Assembly: GCA_002633005.1 (NCBI GenBank)
Contig: NMRA01000052.1
Location: 981,235 to 1,045,234 of the forward strand
Reading direction: 5' to 3'
DNA from: Phoronis australis
Lineage: Eukaryota > Phoronida > Phoronidae
Length of the DNA stretch: 64,000 nucleotides
The position numbers were made by a program, and so were the translations under genes. Positions 15,201-26,345 of the stretch are shown here, in pieces (positions within the stretch are counted from its first letter, which is position 1; every line of letters starts with the position of its first letter). Below the pieces are notes generated by a model. It saw only the letters and a program-made list of their open reading frames with translations. It was not told the DNA's origin and ran no database searches.

Positions 15201-18200
15201 AGCTGCTGAAGTTTCACAAAAACTTTGAGTGTATTTAGTGTGTCTGCAGATTTGCTTTTTCGTGACAATTTCTCATGCATTTCGATTTATTTCAAGATGG
15301 CATAACAATATCTGTGTTTGGCAAATACGTGTTATCTGATTGGTTCAGAGGTCCAGATCCTAGCATGTCAATTGCTCATGTAGTTGGCATAGTGCCATCA
15401 GTTTTAACACATTATGTATCACTGACATTTAAGGAAGCAGACGAGAGTGTGCAGACGCGATGTTGGTCCTTATGGTTATGTAGGACCTTAGAAAAATTCC
15501 AAATTTGGCTACCTTTGGAACATGATATCTCAGAAATCGCTGATCGGATTCATATGAAACTTTCTGCTACTGTGTTTTGTGTACTTTTCTTCAAAACTGC
15601 ACATAATAAAAATAAAATGATATTTAAAAAAGGAACAGTGTTTTTGAGAACTCACCATCAACATTTATATCAAATATAATTTGACCAATATTGATACCAC
15701 TGTTTTGCTATTAATGTACCTTTCTGTTTTGCTAAATTTTTCCAAAAATACTCGGTCACTAATTGACGGGAGGGTACAACGTCAGAAATCAAAATTCTAC
15801 AGGCTTTCGGAAATGTATGGTTTTACTGAATTAAAGTCTATATTTTGTAGGTATCTGGCTTAATACATGTACTTGCCAATAGGGGGCCCTACATAATCTG
15901 AATGCTATCAGTTGTGTTGCCATTAACACGAGGGTATTTCTAATGCTTGCAGACATGCTGTGTAATAAGTATCATGGGTTATGTAACCAGATAACTTGTA
16001 GTTCGCAAATACGGGAACTCTAACCTCGTTGGCTTGATTTATGCGGGTTAAAACCTTGCATTGCTGCCTGCATTTGTCAGAAGTGTGTCTTACTAAACAC
16101 AGAGGTTCGTACCAGTTAGGTTCATGGAAGTTATATTACGATCGAGTAACGATAACATAAATGCTGATTTTTACGTTAGAAGTACGGCGGGAAATGTCCC
16201 TGCTGAAGATAATGGATTTCGAGAATCGTGCCACGAGTGGATGTCTGATATTTGTGTACATCGTGATTATTTAATGTTATCTGGTTATACCATGTGAATG
16301 TGTCTGCTATACATAACTTTTTCTCTTTTCCTGTGGTGAGCAATCCTTTTTCTAGCAGACGCTCTTCAGATTTCACCACCCCTAAAGCTTCACTAAACTA
16401 CGTCAACAACAGCAACAAAATCGACTGCAACATCTTCATTTGTGACGAGTAATTAAAAAGGCGTTACTCACTTTTCACACTCTTTGTTTTCTCACGACTA
16501 TAACATCAGCTATTAGTAGGGCGGTAGTGTTTAGACTGATTTTGTCTCCTTTTGCAGGAACACTTATGTGCATGCGATGACATACTGGACGAGTTGCGAC
16601 CAGCTCGCGTGGCTAAAACTGTGCAACAATTAGTCGGCTTCCCAAGAATAACCACCACCGATTTCTTAATCTCCTACTTGTGTGTGGCCGTTCTGTTCAG
16701 TGTCTCTGTCTTCCTCTATGTTTTTCTTCCCAACTGATCTACTGCTAACGCCATCTTATTCTATCTCTCTCTTGCTCGCATGCTCACCCTGTGATCGTAA
16801 CGGCAGCACGCGTGCACACACCATATCGTATGGTCACTAAACCCCTCTTGGTTTCTAAGTGTTGTACGAATCACGAGCGTGTGATTACGTGTTCGTTTGT
16901 TAATCAAAAAGGTGGTTGAATTTTGATGTTGTAACCAAGTACTAGCAATACATTCAAAGTGAGTTGCGTGCTTTGGCTTGGGAGCCGGCTGTACATGTTG
17001 ATATTAATTTGATATTATACGCCCATATATGTACATTCATGCAATATCTGCTTTTATATGAAGATATGTGGGCATGTAATTGTGTCTTTCATTTGTCGTT
17101 GTTTTTGACCAACATTTGCTTTGTTATTATTTATTAATTTATTAAATTTGTATTTATTTTCATAGTAGCTGCTAACGTGATCGCGAGCTATTTTAGTTAT
17201 CGCTGCCATTCGTTATTTCCTTGCAACTACCGTTGTTTTCGGTGTTATTAACATGTTCCTGACTAACGTATCGCTTTAAATTACCATGTAATACCGTTGC
17301 GTGTGTTGGGTGTGTCTTTGAAAAGCGAGTTGTAGAGTTTAAGTTGAGGGACCTGAATTTCAAAACTGTTCATATCATTTCAAATTTTTAGGAACCCTTA
17401 GTCTCTTAAACTACGCTCTTCAAGTTTCCATGGACACCAGTTATCAAAATTTGACATTATGTAGCATTTCATGAAAGGTTGATCTTTTGAAATAATGTCT
17501 ACAAAAACCATTTAACCAGATTTTAACATTTAATGTAGCTAGTGAAAATTAATCCATACCTAAGCACAATAGTAAGTTCATCATACAAGGAGCTAGAAAA
17601 TACGGTACAATTCTTATTGGTTTTAAGTATACTGTAATTACCTTCATGTTTCGTGCAATGGGTCTAACTATGTGGCCTGAGCACAGCTGATGTGCCGCGT
17701 GGCTAAAAGCATCTCATCAGGCCACCTGTTCAGTCTTTGTAATTATCATCATAGACCTGAGTGTGACATAAAACAGTTTAGTAAGAGATAACGGTTACGT
17801 GATTGACTACTACAGCAATTACACTATATTTCGTACCCTCTCTTCATTTCGCACACCCAACACTATTTGGGTCCATAATTTAAGGATTTGTTGTTCACCG
17901 ATTTCATATGAGACCAATTCTTGGTATCCCTTATGAATTCCAAAGTGCGAAAATGCTCAGATGTTGGCAGCATTTAACAATGATGGCTGTTTCTATCGAA
18001 CAACTAATCATTTGTGTTGTTTTTGATCCAAAAATGGTGTTCACGGACACTTGAAATTTTTTCACTAATCACCATGGTGCAATCCAACAATGTATACAAA
18101 GGCAAACAACTGGCTTTTTAAATTGTCGTTTCGGAGATGAAATTCACACAGTTTAAACAAAATGTTTGTCTAGTCATGTCTAAAAAAAATTGTTTAATGT

Positions 18201-19126
18201 TCACTTGTTTGAATTTATAGGAAGATTTTTCTAGTATACCGTGCAATGATCACTTGTAAAATAGCACAATGGCAATATTTGGATGTCATAGAAAACTTTT
18301 ATCTTGTCCTTAATAACATACCTTCTAGGCAGTAGTCAGTCGGAATATTACAGTCAGTATGGTATTCAGTCTAAATATATAAAGTTGATAAACTTGTCAA
18401 ACAACGATGTTCTCAAATCAGGTTCTACGTAAACAAGCAGCTGAATTCATAAGTTTTATATTTTCTGTGCACACCATTATTTCTGTGACTAGCTTGTTCG
18501 CACAACCCAGCATGATACCAGCAAATTCAGATTGAAAACTGTCTGTTCATAAGATTTCCAAAGATCATCCACTATGACTCAGATTAGCTATTTTTGGAAG
18601 TAAACAGAAAACTTATCCATTGCAGGAATTTGGACATAGAAACATTTCGTATGGAGATTTGTGATAAACGTAATTCTTCAAATCATTTTAGCTGACTCTG
18701 TTTGCAATAATTTTCCAGATTTTCTATCAATTGTATCATCAACAAACCATCTCGCACCGCTTAAAATGCTCTACTATAATTATGGGATGCAAGCACCAAG
18801 TACATAAGCGTTGTGATATGCTCTCCACCATTTGTTTGTTATGGATCTTCCGTCTCTCATGCAAGAATTTTACCCCCTGTACCCTGTTCTCAGTCGTTAG
18901 ACGTTATGTACCCGCATGCCACTTCTTGTCACTCTATGATTTTGCTATCGGCATGTCCTCTATCAATTTAGTTCTTATCCGTTTGTCTTTTGTTGTCTAT
19001 CTCGCGTGGTAGGTCGACCTCTGCTCCGCAGCCGACATTTTGGAAGAACGCGCACTGGTTCGCATCGCCAGTGTTGTACAAGCCCTCGTGGACAACGGCT
19101 CGTATACTAAACAGTCGGCGGTATGA
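240..19126 (+). CDS. LRCH: LRCH family protein (leucine-rich repeat and calponin homology), 3' part of gene
   Basis: Partial gene; the N-terminal LRR exons lie upstream of the window. Exons read here, all phase-compatible: 240-380, 3027-3304, 3791-3862, 4481-4657, 5015-5102, 6297-6437, 7647-7749, 8137-8255, the CH exons 9407-9544 and 10082-10159 (repeated at 11150-11287 and 11825-11902), then one of two last exons, 16558-16737 or 19013-19126. The second exon encodes a Glu/Arg/Gln-rich coiled coil; 4481-5102 is Ser/Pro-rich linker; 6297-6437 is another charged helix. The CH segment reads NIESRLKVKLPDDLPGAL, then DGVVLCHLANHV, then CRRNVENFLDAC, which matches the single C-terminal CH domain of LRCH1/3/4. 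LRCH proteins are cortical scaffolds linked to actin and DOCK-type signalling; that role is family knowledge. The first exon boundary (acceptor AG at 238-239) is the least certain. Which of LRCH1, 3 or 4 is closest cannot be told; invertebrates usually have one. Confidence 0.9.
381..3026 (+). other. LRCH intron, no other gene seen
   Basis: AT-rich intron between the short exon ending FNR and the coiled-coil exon starting ELARQQ. Donor GTTAGT at 381, acceptor CTTAG ending at 3026, phase 0 on both sides. Short open frames here (for example 1438-1719) show no family resemblance and no coding-like composition. Confidence 0.7.
3027..3304 (+). CDS. LRCH: LRCH coiled-coil exon
   Basis: Encodes about 92 residues almost entirely of E, R, Q, A and K, including a threefold-like R(A/V)(R)AEEQQ repeat and the run LEEKRLEEMEREQRRR, as expected for the helical region that joins the LRRs to the CH domain in LRCH proteins. 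Donor AG|GTAAGG follows. A Ser/Cys-rich open frame on the opposite strand over the same bases is a shadow of this low-complexity exon. Confidence 0.85.
6884..7296. mobile_element. MITE-like element with TGCATG...GTCCC terminal inverted repeats, copy 1
   Basis: Lies in the LRCH intron 6438-7646. The left end reads GCATGCAACAGTCCCAAATA then GGGACT; the right end is its imperfect reverse complement (AGTCCCTATTTAGAGCTG then TTTCATGCAAC). The arms run about 40 bp. The AT-rich interior has no coding capacity. A second element with the same ends lies at 29267-30020. Confidence 0.6.
8828..10566. repeat. Tandem duplication, copy A (contains CH exons 9407-9544 and 10082-10159)
   Basis: Begins AATCTGCATAG and ends TTTGAATCCAA. 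Copy B at 10568-12310 repeats it at a constant exon offset of 1743 bp, with scattered substitutions and small indels in the intron sequence. The single N at 10567 separates the two copies exactly. The exons encode 46 and 26 residues, both phase 0/0. Confidence 0.9.
10567..10567. other. Single N at duplication junction
   Basis: One undetermined base sits precisely between the end of copy A and the start of copy B of the 1.74-kb duplication. This is what an assembler writes when it abuts two contigs, and it is the main reason to suspect that the duplication is artificial. Confidence 0.95.
10568..12310. repeat. Tandem duplication, copy B (contains CH exons 11150-11287 and 11825-11902)
   Basis: Second copy of the block at 8828-10566. 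Exon 11825-11902 is identical to 10082-10159. Exon 11150-11287 differs from 9407-9544 at only three sites that I can see (GAT/GAC, TTG/CTG, GTC/GTA), all synonymous. Introns differ by substitutions and 1-7 bp indels, a level that fits allelic divergence in a highly polymorphic animal. Confidence 0.9.
12787..13244. mobile_element. MITE-like element with GGTTATGTAGGACC-type ends, copy 1
   Basis: In the LRCH intron after the CH exons. Left end GGTTACGCAGGACC, right end its near reverse complement GGTCCTACATAACC. The interior shares stretches such as ACATTTATATCAAA and TGTTTTGCTAT with 15472-15900, and GTAACCCAATCAATAGCA with the inverted copy near 26070. Non-coding. Confidence 0.6.
15472..15900. 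mobile_element. MITE-like element with GGTTATGTAGGACC-type ends, copy 2
   Basis: Same order of shared blocks as the element at 12787-13244: a GGTTATGTAGGACC left end, a central ATTTATATCAAA block, and a decayed CCCTACATAATCT right end. It lies in the same LRCH intron. The open frames at 15275-15679 and 15681-15863 run through it by chance. Confidence 0.6.
16558..16737 (+). CDS. LRCH: LRCH alternative last exon encoding CH end plus transmembrane anchor
   Basis: Follows acceptor TTTTGCAG in phase 0 and can join donor 10159 or 11902. Encodes EHLCACDDILDELRPARV then AKTVQQLVGFP, the last CH helix, followed by a hydrophobic stretch (ISYLCVAVLFSVSVFLYVFL) and a stop after LPN. About 20 hydrophobic residues at the extreme C-terminus predict a tail anchor; LRCH4 of vertebrates is known as a membrane form. 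It competes with the exon at 19013-19126, whose first part is homologous. Confidence 0.85.
   Translation, partial: EHLCACDDILDELRPARVAKTVQQLVGFPRITTTDFLISYLCVAVLFSVSVFLYVFLPN
19013..19126 (+). CDS. LRCH: LRCH alternative last exon, soluble form
   Basis: Starts after acceptor CGTGGTAG in phase 0 and encodes VDLCSAADILEERALVRI then ASVVQALVDN, aligning with LC..DIL.E...RVAKTVQQLV of the exon at 16558, then a short polar tail (GSYTKQSAV) and stop. There is no hydrophobic segment. It resembles the ending of vertebrate LRCH1/LRCH3 CH domains. The acceptor has a fair pyrimidine tract. A read-through isoform using both last exons is impossible because the first contains a stop. Confidence 0.8.
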   Translation, partial: VDLCSAADILEERALVRIASVVQALVDNGSYTKQSAV

Positions 19127-20935
19127 CGAAGTGACGAAGCAGCTAGAACAAGAAGTTAGAAACAAAGACAAAGTCATTTGTCCTCTAACCAGGGTCTGAG
19201 GTCGGATTCATGAAAAATGACTCGCGACATAAATTTGGTCTTGCGCTCCTCATAACTATTTCTGAAAAATAATCAAAACTCATTTTAACAAAATAGCAAA
19301 GTATCTGTGAATATACCCGTCGATTACTGGCGAAACTTCTACAAATTATTTCCTGGCAGTGATGTGCAAGAAATTACGCGACAAGCTTTACTGGGTTATT
19401 GTGATTGGGAGCATAAGGTCAAATTTCTGTCCTCAGTCACTTATTGTGAAACGGGCGCCAGGAGTTTTAGTACCCATACATCTGTGATATAATCTCTAAT
19501 TTTAATTGGACATTCTTAGGATGTATTTCCTTTTTCGTTGGTAAGGCAATCTTTAAGTGTTGCAAGTTCTGTTACTTCTGCGTTGTTCAGTCGTTTTCAA
19601 ATGCTTTAGTCGACTAGAAACTGCTTGGCATTCACGAACAACCTAGGATTATGCTATTTTGGCAAATTTTTGTTTGTAAGCGTTTTTTAGAATATTTCGG
19701 GTGCTTTTGACGGTAAGATCAATGGGATACTGTAATGTCATATCATCGTTTGAGCTTTATGAACTAAGATGTTTGAGGTAAAGACAAGGTATTGGTTCTG
19801 TTGTTGTCTGTGAGAAAGTGACCTAAAATAAGTTGAGACACCATGTATGATTTTTAGGGAGTTAATATCCAAATATTTGGAACGTACCAGCTCAACACGA
19901 AACAAGCCTCAGAACAATTCATGCGTAGACTAGAATCAACGATGTTTTTGGCTCTTATGCGTTGGCATTTTTCTTGCCTTTTCTATGCAAGACAATATAT
20001 CAATACTAGCGTACGTTCCAAAGAGGCAAAAATTTCGCAAAAACTCGCAAGGTATCGCCAAGTAAAGCACGTAATCACAGTAGCTTCCTTAGCGAGATTC
20101 TTGCATCCACGAAACTCTACCTTGAGATTTACTACATTTATGCGATTGCAGCTTCCGTTCTTATTTTGCATTTACTGTAAACTCGCTGCCTTTAGATCAA
20201 ATCCAACTTCGCTCTGGTTTANGGGGGGTGTTTTGTGATGAAAAAGTAGGAAATCCCTGTGCTTTCTAGTGTTTGCAAGATTAAGTGATGCCAGATACAT
20301 CAAATGTGTTCAATGTTAGAATGAGAACTTAGTATAAGCTGCTGGCTGTGTATACGACATTTGTCACTGTGTTGAAGGAAGTTACGTCAAACTGGATCTC
20401 ATGTTTTTCAAGTAATCCTGTTGGGTGTTTAAGAAGGCTTCAATGTAGGCATCTGCTATTTAGCCAAACTTGAAAGCTCTTAAGGCGAGGCTACCTTGAA
20501 CAGTAACACATGTGAATTTGATTGCTACATTGTTTTGAGTAACATTCTGAGCACACCAGTGCCATAGAATGCCAAATGTAGTGAACGCTTAGGCTTATTG
20601 ACTTATTTTTCTACATCACTGCAAGAATGATGTTCAATTCAGATCCATGTTCAATGTAACCACTTTCGGCCTCTTACTACATCACATTAAGCCAACCATG
20701 TGTCCGTTCGTAGCGGGTGACGTAACGCATGGCACACATTTTGCACATATAGGTCAGTGATCTTGGCTGCCCTAACTCAAATTTCCAGATCTGACTCTAT
20801 GCCTTAACAAGAGAAATTTGCCCGCGTTTCGCCATTTTTACCCAAACTGAGGTTAGCAAATCCCGCCTGCCCCCATCCCCCTCCCCCAATACCTACATAG
20901 CTGGAGTACTGTAATAAAGAACCTTATACCAAGGA

Positions 20936-21098
20936 GTCAGGGTAGAGTTCAGTAATGTTAGGACCTGGCTAAAAAGTAAAGACTTTGTGAGATTACACGA
21001 GATATTGCGGTGTATTTTCAAATTAGAACAGGTGATTTTGGTTGGGTATTAGGGAGGAGCTAGCGTAGGTCATAAGGTTACTGAACTCCACCCAGGAC
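20936..21098. mobile_element. Short inverted-repeat element (MITE-like), 163 bp
   Basis: The left end GTCAGGGTAGAGTTCAGTAA then TGTTAGGACCT is matched by the right end AGGTCATAAGGTTACTGAAC then TCCACCCAGGAC read on the other strand. The arms are about 30 bp with a few mismatches. Non-coding interior of about 100 bp. Confidence 0.5.
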
Positions 21099-24000
21099 TT
21101 AAGTATCCAGTATAATACTTGCAACAGTTTTAATTTGAAGGCAGGTTTTACTATTCCAAGATATTGTGGTTACAGGTGGTCCATTTCTTTTGTCATCCAT
21201 GGAAGCCATTTTATGAAACTTGCTTCACTGATTGTTGGCTTGACATACAAGTTTCGTGCAGCGGGGTCACGATTTGTAAATGAACCCGTAGCATAATATG
21301 CATTTTGTTTCCCGATGTTTCAAACAGATCAGAGCCATGTCGCTCTTAAGATTGGTGCTTTTGTGAAACGTTTTGTGAGTGTTGATGTAAATACATTGTA
21401 CAGTGTATGTATGTATGTAAACTATGTTGATGTAAGCTAAGTGTCAAAGATTTTATAGTAAATTTGCTTGTTTATAAACATCCATGTGCATCTTTCAGTT
21501 CATTTTATTCATATTTATGTTTTCAATTTGTTACATTTGATGTAATGCACTTGAACAAATCAACTCGGTGTTTGTTGTCAAAGCCTTGTTGAAGTTGTGT
21601 AAAAAGGAATGCAATATTTGAAGAAAATTCACGAAAGATTCTAATCCAGGTCTTTAGTTCAAGGTTGTTGGTTGAAATAACACAGCAGTGGGACAAGCCG
21701 CCCTCTCTTGGAAAGATACAGGACACTTAATGTTTCAAAGTTGGTATCAACTTGCTCATTACTTAGGATAGACATGATTTCTTGTCTTGTGCGGAATTGA
21801 CTGTCCCTTATTGCTTGCAGTGCGTTAGCTTGATCCCAGGATGTTATTTTATGTCCCAAGCACGGAATCAACTCGAGTAGTAACCTATTGTCAGCTCTCC
21901 CCAAGACCAGAAGTTATTTCTATTCAGAGTAAGAACCAAGGTGAGACTGATTTTATGTCCCTAAGTGGTCAACAGAGGGCAGGCTTATACCATGTTTAAA
22001 AATAACCAACGGCCATCTCATTGCCAAATGCCTTCAACATGCTGGCATTGTTTTTTAGGTTCAAACAATGGGTTTCGGTTTTGGTTTGCAGTTTTTGTAA
22101 CCTTTAAAGGCCCTAATTAGGTCAAACTGAAATCACAAACTTCTAACTGGAATAAATCAAGCCAGATGCTGAGAATCTTTGTGTTGAAGCAGTCATTCAT
22201 GGTCTAGTCATGTGGTATTGGGCATGCTACCTGCTGTAATAAAAAAGATATAGGGTTCCACCCCCTGACGTGAACCAAGCTGGTGTCGCATAGGGCTTTA
22301 AGAACAATGCATATGGTAGTTGCTGTTCTTGTATAGCATTCCTATTTACAAAACTTCACTAGGTAGAACCTTCTTGTCAAAAAATTGGTAATCTTGCGTG
22401 GTAAACTGTGGTCATAAGACGCTGAATAGCACTATTATTTATTATGAAAAGATATTAAAAAGTTCATATGTATATCACAAAGGCTGTTTATATCTTACAA
22501 GTAAGCAGGACTCTCGCTATTCTAAATGTACTAGAGGCAACTACCAGTATTCGATGGGGATCGAAATTTTGGTGACTTGGACGGGTTGAAATGCGTGGCA
22601 GTGTAGGGACACTTCATTGAACTGGGAGATCCAAACGCTAAATTGACACGAGTTTTGCCGTGGGGGACGGGCGTTTTTTATCCAGGGGTGGCCATAGTCC
22701 CTGTTGTGTCCGCTGAAGTGTCAACAGTTAACAACCAACTCTTGTCACTACTTAGTGCATGAGTACGTCGGTACAAAATTTCAAAAATTGTTTTGTAATT
22801 AATGTGAAACTCATCCGTGCAATTTTACACAAATGACAATTGACAAAGCCAGAAAAGCATAGTTGGTTCTGATCCGTGTTTTTCAAAAATCAAGTGAGTG
22901 ATGCGGTATTTTTATTTGCTCGTTTTTTCAAAAAAATCGCCCAGTAGCCCAAACGAGCAAAAACCATGCGGGTTTTTTATTCATCGCTTAACAAAAATCA
23001 TGTGCAGTTTTAAACATGGACATTTAATTGGCGAGGCTTCGTTTTTAGTTGGTAAGCGATATTTTCAAAATGAGTCTCAGTGGCTACATACTGCCCAAAT
23101 ATGTTTTTGACCTAACCACAATCTGGTATTTTTATTCTATTTCATCACTTGGAATAAATGTCCTTATTACTCGCTAACAGAAATACAAATTACATACAAG
23201 GTTTGTCTGCCATACAAAACCTTTCGATACCATGACAGAACGACTACCATAGCTGAACAGTTTTCTCGGGGTAGCCTACTAAGAACAGAATGCGTATAAT
23301 ACACCAGTTTTGAAATGGTCGACGAACCAAAGTTGAACCGTTTCACATCGCAGGTGGTTTACTTGATCTAGTAGAAACCGGCTGGTAATCACAACAAGGG
23401 AAACAAAAACTGACTATCCTGATTCCTAAAATTTATGTCCAGGCTTTTAAGTAGGAAGGACGTGCGCCTTCAATTAAGTACCAAATTAAAAGTAATGAAC
23501 TGCACATGTAACCCTAAGTGCATTGTGCTTTTCTCAGTCCTTTGGTTGAAGAAAAGCGAATTGACCTATTGGACAATGTGGAAAATTTGGCACTTCAGTG
23601 CGGTCGCTTTATGAAGCCATGAAACAGCTCATTGTTGGCATTGACGGGACAGGATTACTCATCATTTTTGGTACTAGACTACAGAAATCTCAGAGTGTAC
23701 TTAGACAAGTAAATCCCTCGGTACAAAAATGTTCGAAAAGGTAGTTGCCAACGTTCGTAGATTCTTACAAAATGAAATATTCACATTGACGTGTAAATTG
23801 CTTCTTTATTTTTCATTGCTTACCATAACATTTCTTTAAATGCATAATTTATACGCCAAATATGCGAGTTGTCTGGGACAACTTCAGTGAATTTCAATTA
23901 CGTAGCAAATCATTATTGGCCATTTTCTGGCGGTAGCGATTTTCGACCTGGCCCTTTTAAAAGCACTGCCATGGTTCGAATTGTTTCTCTCAAGAGGCTG

Positions 24001-25889
24001 AGTCAGTTTGCCGGAATTGCACACTTATTTAATGGTCTATGGGCTTTACTAAGTGGTAAAATTCTTCAATACAGATTAGCACACACCTTTATAGAAATCG
24101 GTGCATTTTTACTAACAGAGCCCAAGCAAAGCGTTACAGATGAGCAGGAGAAAGATGGTTCCAATCCCTGTTGGAGAGGCTGGGTTAGCGTAATAATGGC
24201 AAACAACTCAGACTTACATTTATTGATGAAAAAATCTTCGTGGTGGTTTTCAGCTAAAAAACAACACATTTGGGTCTTCAATTTAAGTCGGTAACAGAAC
24301 CTGTTTAACTAAAGTCACAACAACTTCAAATGGCATCTAAAATTATTATTCCGCCTCATCGATTACTGTAGAGAACTCCACATACCATGTAGACAGGTTT
24401 AATAGACAGTGCAAAGGTGTCTGCATTTTCAGAAATCTTTGTGGTTAACGCGACGGGCAGTTATCACAGAAAATCTCATCAAGTGAGCTCGTACTTTAAT
24501 TTTCCTTTGAACAAATAATGAATAGTTTGGGTGTCATAAAAAAAGATAGGCTACTTTAATTATTGGTATACCTGAATTGAAAAAAATTGAAACGCGATTC
24601 CTCGCGTCTTGTAAGACAGTACAATCATTTAGTTGAAAACCGTAGTCGCCTGCTGATATTTTTTTGGAAAATGTCTAAGGCAGTCGCCTGATAAATGACT
24701 TCGCAACGTTTAAAGACGTGGACTAAGATTTTTCAGCCATGGGGATTAAAAGAAATATGAGTTGAAAATGGGCAGTCTGTTATATGATAACACGAGAAAT
24801 AACTTAATGAAGGTTGACAATGAGTGTTTACATAATTTGTTCAACATAATCGTTCAGAAACAGTCTAGTGGAAAAATTGATTTTGTCTTGTTAGGTGACG
24901 CCTGTCAGGAAAACATTTCTCAAGGCGTACATAAATCTCGCACAGCTACTGCTGGTTGGGTAATGTTACAAAACCCACGTCAAAGGTGGATATTTTTGAA
25001 CACCTGATGTTAGCCACAGCGTCTGAAATGACACTTCAAAATGACGTCAGGAGTCTACTATTTTCCCAATTTCACATGCATGCACATGATCAGTGGATCA
25101 AATTCAAAAAGTCCTTAACATGTCACTTAATTCTGAATAAAATGAGAACAGACTGGAGCTCATCAACAGCCGAGCATGGGACCATTTGAGGGACAAGTGC
25201 CTCACGTAACTAACGAATGCGTATATTTCTGTGGGCAGACAAGCACCACTGAGGGAATTTCGGCTCACCCATTGTGGTCTTCCCATTTCACGTCAATTTT
25301 CGCACACTTGACACCAAAAATAAGCATTTACTGCGTAAACTAAAATCGCCATTCAGCAGCGTACGGGTGCTTTATTAGACATGACTAAGAAGGCTGGAGA
25401 AAAATCATCTACGGAAAAAATCTTCAAATTGGGGTAAAACATTCGCCAAAATTGGCATTTTTCTATTTTTTACCAATGATTGATCTCTGCATTGTACAAA
25501 GCAAAGCGAAATTACATGTCACTTTTTGAGAAACTAGACTAAAAATTTCACTTGCCTGCCTCATTGTACTCAAAACCGAATTTTAACGTTATAAATCTGG
25601 AGGCACTTGAATGCACGCGCCAAAGTACACAGTCACAAAAATGGTTTCATAAACCTTGAAGGACTCGGAGAATGAGAACTTCTGTATACGGTAACACCAA
25701 ATTGTTAATAAAAACAACACAAATTTATCACAGTCAATAGACCAGTTTATTGAAAGCCGCAAGCCCAGAACAGAAGTATCAATATGGCACATCTTGAAAA
25801 TTCTTGACCATGGTTTGCAAATTTCCTTGTCTAATACTGAAAAAGTTTTCGAAAAGTCACAAAAGGTGGACACATTACAGAACACAATA

Positions 25890-26345
25890 CATTATAAAAA
25901 GAACACATGTTGGAGCCACATGTGGCGCCAAGTTTGAAAACCATGTTCATGGTTCATGTTTCCAGGAGAAGTTCTTCTTAACGGTCACCCAGGACTTCAT
26001 CCACAAGCCTGAGCATTCAGTCAAAATATCTTCACTCTGTATAGTCTTTTAGTAGACAGCTGGTGGGATTTGATTTTTGCCATTGATTGGGTCACCTGAC
26101 CAAAATTTAACACAAAAGTAAGGCACATTCCATACAAAGCAACTGCAAGAATAACACCAGACCAAATTACGTTTTGATACAAATGTTCAAGATGGAGTCT
26201 AAAAAACACTATTATAACCAGCAGCATTCCATTTTCACTAAATGCAATTTGTGAGATTGTCCATGAAAGTCCTATCTTTAATAAAATCTTGCAAAGTGTG
26301 TCATTTTAAAACAATTCTCAAATCTAGGGTCCCCTACATAACCTT
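25890..26345 (-). mobile_element. MITE-like element with GGTTATGTAGG-type end, inverted copy 3
   Basis: Read on the - strand from about 26345 it starts AAGGTTATGTAGGGGACC and contains ACATTTGTATCAAAACGTA and GGTCAGGTGACCCAATCAAT in the same order as the copy at 12787. The other end is not clear, so the lower boundary is approximate. Confidence 0.45.

Noticed and set aside
15275-15679. 134-residue open frame
   Set aside because: Runs across the left end of a non-coding MITE-like element; the paralogous element at 12787 does not keep the frame.
17640-17760. Possible hairpin around GTGGCCTGA...TCAGGCCAC
   Set aside because: Only about 10 bp pair, with a long loop; not above chance.
23869-24294. 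141-residue open frame in the intergenic region
   Set aside because: No recognisable domain, mixed composition, an overlapping frame on the other strand of similar quality, no start or splice context.
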